DNA from: Devosia equisanguinis
GTDB lineage: Bacteria; Pseudomonadota; Alphaproteobacteria; Rhizobiales; Hyphomicrobiaceae
Direction of reading: 5' to 3'
Assembly (NCBI GenBank): GCA_945901835.1
Contig: CAMDMH010000163.1
Coordinates: forward strand, 1 to 6,826
Length of the DNA: 6,826 bases
The position numbers were made by a program, and so were the translations under genes. Under the pieces are notes generated by a model that worked only from the letters and a program-made list of their open reading frames with translations, was not told the origin of the DNA and did not search any database. Below are positions 1-5,956 of this stretch, piece after piece. The number at the start of each line of letters is the position of its first letter. Position 1 is the stretch's first letter.

Positions 1-380
1 CATTTTCCATTCCCCGATTTATCCCCACCCCTCTCCACTCCCGCATACTCCCTCGCAGCTTTCCTCACGAACGGGGCGTGGTCGACCGCACCTCCATGCG
101 CGGAAAGCGCGGTGTGTGGAGAAGCGGGGCGTCGGGCCAGCGCATCCACAACGCAGGTATCGCTTCCACCCGCACCAAGCGCCGGCGACGGGGCGAGGCA
201 GGGGGGATCAAACAGGCCCACGGTTATACGGTGATGCGCCAATGCATCTCCGGGTGACCCGTCTCCGAACGCGATCCCAGCGGAAAAAGCCGCAGCGGGC
301 GCTGCTGTGAGCAGCCCATAAAATTACATAGGGTTGCCGGCAGTGCCCGCTCCCGTTCGAATTCATCCCATCGTGGGCCA

Positions 381-400
381 CGTCGTGGAATGCCACGACG
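381..400 (+). promoter_or_regulatory. Perfect 8-bp hairpin with 4-nt loop upstream of the M20 gene
   Basis: CGTCGTGG at 381-388 pairs perfectly with CCACGACG at 393-400 across an AATG loop. The GC-rich stem should be stable in RNA or form a dyad in DNA. No T-run follows on either side, so it is not a canonical intrinsic terminator. It lies 95 nt before the peptidase ATG. A leader structure or operator dyad are both possible; neither function is shown by the sequence. Confidence 0.35.
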
Positions 401-426
401 GGACGATACCGCATATCCCTAGCGCT

Positions 427-456
427 TTGACAGCGCGGCGCGATCACCTCAAAGAT
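427..456 (+). promoter_or_regulatory. Candidate sigma-70-type promoter of the M20 peptidase gene
   Basis: A perfect TTGACA -35 hexamer at 427-432 is followed after 18 bp by AAAGAT (451-456), a poor -10 match (3 of 6). Transcription would start near 463, giving a leader of about 33 nt before the ATG at 496. The -35 element sits in the loop of a small dyad, GCGCT (422-426) and AGCGC (432-436), which could be an operator or coincidence. Alphaproteobacterial promoters often have weak -10 elements, so this is plausible but unproven. Confidence 0.33.
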
Positions 457-495
457 GGCGGCAACCATCACAACCACGAGCGACGCGAGCCCCTC

Positions 496-1902
496 ATGCC
501 TGCCGCCGACCATCTGCCCAAGGTCCTCTCGACCGTCGATCGCAACCATCAGGCCGGCCTCGACCGCCTGTTCGATCTCCTCCGCATCGACAGCGTCTCG
601 ACCGATCCGGCCTATAAGCCCCGCTGCCAGGCCGCTGCCGAGTGGTGCGCAGCGCAACTCCGCGAAATCGGCTTCGACGCCTCCGTGCGCCCGACGACGG
701 GGCACCCCATGGTCGTCGGCCACGATCGCGCGAAAGTCGGCAAGGACACCAACCATCTGCTCTTTTACGGCCACTACGACGTGCAGCCGCCCGATCCGCT
801 CGAGCTTTGGACGACCTCGCCCTTCGAGCCGCGCATCGCCACCGAAAAGGGCAACGGCAAGGTCATCGTCGCCCGCGGCGCGCAGGACAACAAAGGTCAG
901 CTGATGACCTTCATGGAAGCCGCCCGCGCCTGGAAGGAAGTAGCCGGCGAATTGCCCTGCGCCGTCACCGTCCTCATCGAAGGCGAGGAGGAATGCGGCA
1001 GCCCCAGCCTCCCCGGCTTCCTCAAGACCACGGCCAAGGAACTGCGCTGCGATCTGGCTCTCGTCTGCGACACCAGCCAGTGGAGCAAGGACACGCCGGC
1101 CATCACGACGATGCTGCGCGGCCTCGTCGGCCTGGAAATCTTCATCGAAGGCCCCTCGCGCGATCTCCACTCGGGCATGTTCGGCGGCCCTGCGATGAAC
1201 CCGATCCGCGCACTCGCCGCGATCATGGCCGACATGCACGACAAGAACGGTCGCGTTACCGTAACCGGCTTCTACGACGGCATCGAGAAACTCACACCCG
1301 CCCAAAAGAAGCAGTGGGACGCGCTCGACTTCGACCCCAAAGCCTTCCTCGGCCAGATCGGCCTCGCCGTGCCCGCCGGCGAGTCCAAGGCCAGCGTGCT
1401 GGAGCAAGTCTGGGCCCGCCCGACGCTGGAGTTCAACGGCGTCACTGGCGGCTACCAGGGCGTCGGCTCTAAAACCGTCATCCCCGCCGTCGCCTCCGTC
1501 AAGATCACTTGCCGCCTCGTTCCCGGCCAGGACCCGAACAAGATCCTCGCCAACTTGAAGGCATTCGTGAAGGAGCGCACCCCCTCCGATTGCAAAGCGC
1601 GCTTCGGCGAAGGTCGCGGCGGCAAGGCCATCGCCTTCGACACCACCGCCCCCTACATGCAGGCCGCCGCCAAGGCGCTGGAACAGGAATGGGGAAAGCC
1701 GACCGTCATGATGGGCTGCGGCGGCTCGATCCCGATCGTCACGTCTTTCAAAGACGCCCTCGGCATGGACACACTGCTCGTCGGCTATGGCCTCGACGAC
1801 GACCGCATCCATAGCCCCAACGAGAAATACAACGTGACGAGCTTCAAGAAGGGCGCGCGAAGCTGGGCCCGCATCCTCGCGGAATTGGCGGCGTTGAGGT
1901 AG
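496..1902 (+). CDS. M20 family metallopeptidase (dipeptidase, CNDP2-like)
   Basis: A predicted cytoplasmic di-zinc dipeptidase of 468 residues, the usual length for the CNDP/ArgE/DapE-related M20 dipeptidases. It hydrolyses dipeptides or related amidated small molecules; the exact substrate cannot be read from sequence. All catalytic landmarks are present: HYDVQP with zinc ligand H93 and D95, bridging D131 in GAQDNKG, general base E165 and zinc ligand E166 in EGEEECGS, D192 in VCDTSQW, the dimerisation-domain DLHSG with H225, and the last zinc ligand H439 in DRIHSPNE. There is no signal peptide or membrane helix. The ATG at 496 is chosen because the family N-terminus (LFDLLRIDSVSTDPAY) begins about 25 residues later. 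The frame is open back to a TTG at 334, but that extension is His/Arg-rich and unlike the family. The Shine-Dalgarno before 496 is weak. The carbamoyltransferase gene follows on the same strand about 120 bp later. The family call is very secure, the substrate unknown. Confidence 0.95.
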   Translation: MPAADHLPKVLSTVDRNHQAGLDRLFDLLRIDSVSTDPAYKPRCQAAAEWCAAQLREIGFDASVRPTTGHPMVVGHDRAKVGKDTNHLLFYGHYDVQPPDPLELWTTSPFEPRIATEKGNGKVIVARGAQDNKGQLMTFMEAARAWKEVAGELPCAVTVLIEGEEECGSPSLPGFLKTTAKELRCDLALVCDTSQWSKDTPAITTMLRGLVGLEIFIEGPSRDLHSGMFGGPAMNPIRALAAIMADMHDKNGRVTVTGFYDGIEKLTPAQKKQWDALDFDPKAFLGQIGLAVPAGESKASVLEQVWARPTLEFNGVTGGYQGVGSKTVIPAVASVKITCRLVPGQDPNKILANLKAFVKERTPSDCKARFGEGRGGKAIAFDTTAPYMQAAAKALEQEWGKPTVMMGCGGSIPIVTSFKDALGMDTLLVGYGLDDDRIHSPNEKYNVTSFKKGARSWARILAELAALR

Positions 1903-1920
1903 CCCGCCATGACGGGCTGC
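1899..1920 (+). terminator. Small stem-loop overlapping the M20 stop codon
   Basis: AGCCCG (1901-1906) pairs perfectly with CGGGCT (1913-1918) around the loop CCATGA. A T-G wobble and a G-C pair (1899-1900 with 1919-1920) extend it to eight pairs. The stem includes the TAG stop codon and has no T-tract after it. It may slow RNA decay or weakly terminate; it is not a canonical Rho-independent terminator. Confidence 0.25.
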
Positions 1921-1986
1921 GGGACCACTCTCACTTGCCATGACGCCGCACGCCCTGTTACGTGTTGGAAGAGGTGGGGGTCAGTC

Positions 1987-2013
1987 GGGCGGTCGAACGC
2001 CCTTCTCAGTTTT
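1987..2013 (+). terminator. Candidate intrinsic terminator between M20 and carbamoyltransferase genes
   Basis: GGGCG (1987-1991) pairs with CGCCC (1998-2002) around a six-base loop, followed by a T-enriched tail (TTCTCAGTTTT, 2003-2013). The stem is all G-C but only five pairs and the tail is interrupted, so termination would be partial. It lies about 90 bp past the peptidase stop and just before the preferred carbamoyltransferase start. It may end the peptidase transcript or attenuate read-through into the next gene. Confidence 0.35.
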
Positions 2014-2026
2014 GCGTTTGGGCACC

Positions 2027-3811
2027 GTGCGAATCCTTGGACTAGTCAGCGACACGCATGACAGCGGCATTGCGCTCTTACGCAACGGCCATCCCGAACT
2101 CGTGATCGAGGAAGAACGCCTCTCCCGCCGCAAGCATACGACCCGCTTTCCCGAGCACGCGTTGCACGCCACCTTCGGCGACCGTGGCATCGGCTTGGCG
2201 GATATCGAAGCGATCACGATACCTTGGGACGTCGCCAAGCTGCGCCGCACGTTTGCAGCAGCCCTGCTGCGCCGCTTCCCCGCAAGCCTCGACCTCCTGA
2301 AGCCCGCCGCACGGCCCACTCAGCGCGACGGAATCCTGGTTCTCAATCATCGCATTACCCGAAATCTGCGCCGCCACTTCGGCACCAGCAAGCTGCCGCC
2401 GGTCATCAATGTCGGCCATCACGATTCCCACGCCGCCGCCTTCTTCGTCTCGCCCTTCGAGGACGCGACGGTCCTCGTCATGGACGGCTACGGTGACGAT
2501 GCCTCGACCAGCGTCTACACGGGCAAGGGCAATCGCCTGGAACGGCACTGGCAGACCGGCATCTTCAACTCGCTCGGCATGGTCTACACCTTCCTCACCC
2601 GCTATCTCGGCTTCGGCGGCTTTGCCGAAGAAGGTAAGGTCATGGCCCTCGCCGCGATGGGCGGGCCGGATATGGTCGAGCGCTTCCGCAAGCTGATTCA
2701 CCTCGACGACGATGGCCGCTACCGCATCGACATGTCGTATTTCGACTACGACGCCCACGCGATGTTGAAGCCGTTCAAGCCGAAGTTCTACGAAACCTTC
2801 GGCCCTGCCCGAATGCCCGGCGAGCCGCTGGAGCAACGCCATCTCGACATCGCGTTCGCGCTCCAGGCCGTCACCGAGGAAGCGATCCTCCATATCGCAC
2901 GGCATCTCGAACGACGGTTCCCATCGCGCAATCTCGTCATCACCGGCGGCGTCGCGCTGAATTGCGTTGCCAACGGCCGTGTCGCTCGCGATACCGGCTT
3001 CGAGAACGTATGGGTGCCGCCCGTCGCCTCCGACACCGGCGCCCCGCTCGGCTCGGCGTTGTGGCACTATCATCAGACGCTCGGCCGTCCGCGAGACTTC
3101 GTTCTCGACCGCGTATCGTACGGCCTCGAATACGGCCCCGAAGCGATCGAAGCTGCCCTTCGCGCACGCGGCCTGCGCTTCGAGCACCTGCCCGGCGCCG
3201 GCATGCAACACCGGATCGCCGCCGACCTTGCAGCAGGTCGCATCGTCGGATGGTTCCAGGGCCGGTTCGAAATGGGGCCCCGCGCCCTCGGTAACCGCTC
3301 ACTGTTGGCCGACCCGCGCCGCGCCGACATGAAGGACATTCTCAATAGCCGCATCAAGAGCCGCGAAGGCTTTCGCCCGTTCGCTCCGGCCGTACTCGTC
3401 GAACAGGCAAGCCGCTTCTTCGATCTGGAGGGGCCCGACCCGTTCATGACCAAGGCCCCTCGTGTCCGAGAAGAAATGCGGCATCTGATTCCGGCCGCCG
3501 TTCATGTCGACGGCACCGCACGCGTCCAGACCGTCGAGCGCGACGCCAACCCGCGCTACTACGACCTGATCGAGGCCTTCGGCGAACTGACCGGCGTCCC
3601 CGTCCTGATCAACACCAGCTTCAACGAGCGCGAGCCGATCGTCGCCCGCCCCGAGGAAGCGATCGATTGCTTCCTGCGCACCGACCTCGATATCCTCGCG
3701 CTCGGCGATTTCTACTGCGCCGACCGCGGCCAGATGAGGACCGCGGGAAAGGCTCCCTTCATGGCAAGCGAAGCGCGTGACCGGGTCGCGGCCGCGCCCA
3801 GCCAGGCATGA
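2027..3811 (+). CDS. NodU/CmcH/TobZ-family O-carbamoyltransferase
   Basis: A cytoplasmic enzyme of 594 residues. By family knowledge it makes carbamoyl-adenylate from carbamoyl phosphate and ATP, then transfers the carbamoyl group to a hydroxyl of a small molecule or sugar; the acceptor here is unknown. The N-terminal Kae1-like domain shows RILGLVSDTHDSGIAL (res 2-17), EEERLSRRKH (28-37), the metal-binding HxxxH in HHDSHAAAF (H131, H135), VMDGYGD (151-157), GFAEEGKVMALA (198-209), GGVALNCVANG (307-317) and VASDTGAPLGSA (333-344, ligand D336). The C-terminal domain shows QGRFEMGPRALGNRSLL (411-427), K444, R446, GFRPFAPAV (448-456), VDGTARVQ (494-501) and LINTSFNEREPIV (527-539). The GTG at 2027 is chosen because the family starts with an MRILG-like strand. 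An ATG at 1940 would add 29 low-complexity residues and include the candidate terminator. No strong Shine-Dalgarno precedes GTG 2027, so the start is less certain than the family. The stop overlaps the next gene's ATG (ATGA). Confidence 0.92.
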   Translation: MRILGLVSDTHDSGIALLRNGHPELVIEEERLSRRKHTTRFPEHALHATFGDRGIGLADIEAITIPWDVAKLRRTFAAALLRRFPASLDLLKPAARPTQRDGILVLNHRITRNLRRHFGTSKLPPVINVGHHDSHAAAFFVSPFEDATVLVMDGYGDDASTSVYTGKGNRLERHWQTGIFNSLGMVYTFLTRYLGFGGFAEEGKVMALAAMGGPDMVERFRKLIHLDDDGRYRIDMSYFDYDAHAMLKPFKPKFYETFGPARMPGEPLEQRHLDIAFALQAVTEEAILHIARHLERRFPSRNLVITGGVALNCVANGRVARDTGFENVWVPPVASDTGAPLGSALWHYHQTLGRPRDFVLDRVSYGLEYGPEAIEAALRARGLRFEHLPGAGMQHRIAADLAAGRIVGWFQGRFEMGPRALGNRSLLADPRRADMKDILNSRIKSREGFRPFAPAVLVEQASRFFDLEGPDPFMTKAPRVREEMRHLIPAAVHVDGTARVQTVERDANPRYYDLIEAFGELTGVPVLINTSFNEREPIVARPEEAIDCFLRTDLDILALGDFYCADRGQMRTAGKAPFMASEARDRVAAAPSQA

Positions 3812-4206
3812 ACGCCAAATTTCGGCCAGCGGACCGCTGGGTGCAGGCGCTCGCTATCGCCGCCGGGCTTGCCCTTCTCGTGATCGGCGTCCGCTTCTTT
3901 GCGGTCCCCCATCAAGCCGCACGCTTTTTTGGGCTCGCGACCCCACCGGGCCAGTTCGACCTCCACTATGTCGTCGCCCTTCGCGATTTGTGGCTTGCCC
4001 TGATGCTGATCGGACTGGCGGCCCTTCGCGAGTGGCGTGCCCTGTCCCTATCCCTTGGCTTGGGCGCCCTCGTCTGCTTCGCCGACGCCGCCATCGTTGC
4101 CTCATCCAGTGGCCGTGGCAGCGCCATCGCGTTTCATGTCGCGTCCGGGATCTACTGTGCCACCCTGGCATACGCTTCCCACAGCCGCAGCCGTAATTCT
4201 CACTGA
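3808..4206 (+). CDS. Small four-helix inner-membrane protein, DUF4267-like
   Basis: A 132-residue protein with four predicted membrane helices at about residues 11-32, 52-72, 77-98 and 105-124. It has short loops, a basic N-terminus (RPADR) and a basic C-terminus (SRSRN). The pattern ARFFG, then VALRDLWLAL, a basic REWRA turn, ALVCFADAAIVASS and AFHVASGIYC resembles DUF4267 proteins. That is recognition from memory, and no biochemical function is established for the family. The ATG overlaps the carbamoyltransferase TGA as ATGA with only a weak ribosome-binding site, so translation is probably coupled to the upstream gene. This suggests a joint role, for example at the membrane where a carbamoylated product is made or used, but that is inference. 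It does not resemble SxtJ or the DUF5989 proteins that sit beside carbamoyltransferases in other genomes. Confidence 0.8.
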   Translation: MNAKFRPADRWVQALAIAAGLALLVIGVRFFAVPHQAARFFGLATPPGQFDLHYVVALRDLWLALMLIGLAALREWRALSLSLGLGALVCFADAAIVASSSGRGSAIAFHVASGIYCATLAYASHSRSRNSH

Positions 4207-4486
4207 CGCGTAAACCATACTTGCGCATACCCCGCTGCGCGCCATATTCAAGGGAGTTGTCTGCGCACGCCCCCGCACGCAGCGGCACAGTTCGCACAAA
4301 CGGGGAAACACTGCCGTCTTTTCGTCATACCCCGGACATCACATTGCCCACGCACTACATGAACGTGCAGGCTGCCGACATGCGCGTCGCTGAGAGACTT
4401 CGCCGGGCCCGTTCGATAGGCCAATTGTGCCGAAATCGACCCGAACCGGAAACGAATACAGCGGGCAAAGGTCGCTCGAGCGGGCC
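4207..4486. other. Non-coding stretch between the small membrane protein and the coiled-coil gene
   Basis: No supported gene lies here. There are weak dyads near 4261-4282 (CTGCG with CGCAG) but no hairpin followed by a T-run, so I cannot point to a terminator for the upstream pair. I also see no convincing -35/-10 pair: TTGTGC at 4425-4430 lacks a -10 match at a normal distance. A 48-codon frame from ATG 4359 ends at TGA 4503-4505, overlapping the next start, but it has no ribosome-binding site. The region probably holds the promoter of the next gene, given its length and the good ribosome-binding site at its end. Confidence 0.5.
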
Positions 4487-4493
4487 TGGAGGG
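4487..4493 (+). promoter_or_regulatory. Ribosome-binding site of the coiled-coil membrane protein
   Basis: TGGAGGG lies eight bases upstream of ATG 4502. It is the best Shine-Dalgarno match ahead of any gene in the window and fixes the start of this reading frame. Confidence 0.75.
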
Positions 4494-4501
4494 CTTGAGA
4501 C

Positions 4502-5956
4502 ATGAACGTTCTTCTGCCGCCGAGCGTCGTAGACTGGCTGCTGTCCGGCAAGAACCTTCTGTCCTTGCTCGGCATGCTGATCGGCGTATCGATCGTCATG
4601 CTGGCCATCGCCAGCCTGTTCCGGACAAGGCAGGCATCGCTTGCGACCGCCCCGGCCGTATCCGCGCGCCGCCGCAAGCAGTTCGACGAAATGGCTTCCC
4701 GCTGGCAGCTCCTCCTACTTGGCGCAACAGGCTTCATACTATCGCTCGCCTCCGGTTACACGACCTGGATGGGCATGACGAACTTCACCGGCGAGAAAAT
4801 GCTCTCCCTGATGGTGACCTTCGGCATCCAAGGCGTGATACTGATCGTCGCCTGGCTCATCGGAGAAAGCTTCGCCTCGGGCATGAACCGCCGTACGCCT
4901 GAAGGCAAACCCGCAGGCCGCTTCGATGCATTGATCGGCGTCGTGCTCGCGATCCTGGTCGTCGCGGTTACGTTCTATTGGGTGCTCTACTCCAGCGGCA
5001 CTTTCGGCTTCACCAAGTCCGGCGTATCGCATGATTTCAACTGGTCACGGTTCGCCGACATATCCGCTTACTTCGCAGTTGGTCTGATCGTGGTAGCCGT
5101 GCTCGCCTTCAATTTCGCGCGCGGACGCGAGAATTCATTGGCACTGCCGTATGTGCAGAGCACCCGCATCATCATCAAGAATGCTGTGCTGTGGGTGATG
5201 TTCCTCGCCTGTATGGCGACATCCGTGTTCTTTTCCTTCGACAGCCTGTTCACTGCAATCTTCCCGAAGGACGAGCGCGTTCGCGCCACCCAGCTTCGAG
5301 CCCAGAACCAGGTCGCCGGCATGGTCGCCGACATCGGCACGACCATCGAAACGCGTCGATTGACCGAGATCGACCGGTTGTTCCAAGTGAAGGGCTGGCA
5401 GGACTACGACAAGCACCTCTCCAATCTCGCCGAAAAGTCCCAGGGCGCGCAGAAGCAGATCGAGGACTATTTCAACGCGCAGATCGAGGACAAGAACCGC
5501 GCGGTCAAGCAGCAGCAGGAGCGCATCGCCAGCGCCCAAAGCGGCAGCGCAGGCCTCCTGTCGAAGAAGAACACGCTGACGGACGAGATCTCGCGCCTCA
5601 AGGGCGAGCGTCCCTCGCTCGCTGCCCACTACGCGGAAAAGAAGACCGAACTCGACAACCGCGCCAAGGGCGTGGATGCCAAGCGCGTCGAAGCGCAGGC
5701 AGAGGACCGCGGCGCGGAAGGGACGCTGAAGAAGGGCCAGGGGCCGATCTACCGCCAGATCATGACCGATCTCGCGCGCCTTCAGGACGCTTATAAGATC
5801 CAGGAAACCCGCGTTCGCGACAGCCAGCAGCGGCTTGCCGGCACCGACACGCGCATCGCCCAGCTCGAGCGCGAACTGGCCGCCGTGGATGGCGACCTCG
5901 CCAAGTTGAAGGGCGAAGCCGAAACCGCGCAGCAGCGCATCAAGTTGACCCAGTAA
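4502..5956 (+). CDS. Six-helix membrane protein with long cytoplasmic-type coiled coil, ending at an in-frame TAA
   Basis: I do not recognise a named family. The 484 residues show six hydrophobic helices at about 19-40, 69-88, 101-122, 143-166, 187-205 and 227-245. The rest is a charged, Gln/Lys/Glu/Ala-rich helical region (about 255-484) with heptad-like stretches at 310-370 and 425-482, for example RIAQLERELAAVDGDLAKLK. There is no cleavable signal peptide and no catalytic motif I can name. The start is secured by TGGAGGG at 4487-4493. The architecture suggests an inner-membrane anchored scaffold or sensor; that is inference. The TAA at 5954-5956 is followed in the same frame by 290 open codons that look like the natural rest of the protein. 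This piece may therefore be the N-terminal part of a disrupted gene of more than 775 codons. If the stop is real and efficient, the product lacks its C-terminal helix and domain and may be non-functional. Confidence 0.75.
   Translation: MNVLLPPSVVDWLLSGKNLLSLLGMLIGVSIVMLAIASLFRTRQASLATAPAVSARRRKQFDEMASRWQLLLLGATGFILSLASGYTTWMGMTNFTGEKMLSLMVTFGIQGVILIVAWLIGESFASGMNRRTPEGKPAGRFDALIGVVLAILVVAVTFYWVLYSSGTFGFTKSGVSHDFNWSRFADISAYFAVGLIVVAVLAFNFARGRENSLALPYVQSTRIIIKNAVLWVMFLACMATSVFFSFDSLFTAIFPKDERVRATQLRAQNQVAGMVADIGTTIETRRLTEIDRLFQVKGWQDYDKHLSNLAEKSQGAQKQIEDYFNAQIEDKNRAVKQQQERIASAQSGSAGLLSKKNTLTDEISRLKGERPSLAAHYAEKKTELDNRAKGVDAKRVEAQAEDRGAEGTLKKGQGPIYRQIMTDLARLQDAYKIQETRVRDSQQRLAGTDTRIAQLERELAAVDGDLAKLKGEAETAQQRIKLTQ

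Larger units (their letters stand above)
1..495. other. Non-coding region upstream of the M20 peptidase gene
   Basis: I see no convincing gene in this stretch. Short open frames exist (for example a 64-codon frame at 116-310), but they have Arg/Pro/His-rich shadow-like compositions and no family resemblance. The region contains an AT-richer patch around 318-330 with a TAAAAT hexamer at 319-324, a GCTGCT/AGCAGC stem at 301-315 with a three-base loop, two hairpins at 381-400 and 422-436, and a TTGACA hexamer at 427-432. At the left edge, minus-strand ATG triplets at 1-3 and 8-10 could be the start of a divergent gene lying outside the window. If so, this would be a shared divergent control region. 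This is inference from position only. Confidence 0.55.

Noticed and set aside
334..495. N-terminal extension of the M20 gene from TTG 334
   Set aside because: The 54 extra residues are His/Arg/Pro-rich, do not resemble M20 N-termini, overlap two hairpins and a candidate promoter, and the family alignment begins naturally after ATG 496.
208..1941. A 577-codon open frame on the minus strand opposite the M20 peptidase gene
   Set aside because: Its Gly/Ala/Val/Asp/Arg-rich composition with no domain pattern is typical of an antisense shadow of a GC-rich gene. The plus strand encodes a full set of M20 catalytic motifs.
2078..3211. A 377-codon minus-strand frame within the carbamoyltransferase gene
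   Set aside because: It is a shadow of conserved carbamoyltransferase sequence on the plus strand, with no family features of its own.
3808..4206. Assignment of the small membrane protein as SxtJ, by analogy with carbamoyltransferase-sxtJ gene pairs
   Set aside because: Its helix spacing and the RDLWLAL and CFADAAIVAS patterns fit DUF4267 better, and no DUF5989-like short gene follows it.
4359..4505. A 48-codon frame ending in an ATGA overlap with the start at 4502
   Set aside because: There is no ribosome-binding site before ATG 4359 and no recognisable protein character. The overlap with ATG 4502 is likely chance, since the downstream gene has its own strong ribosome-binding site.
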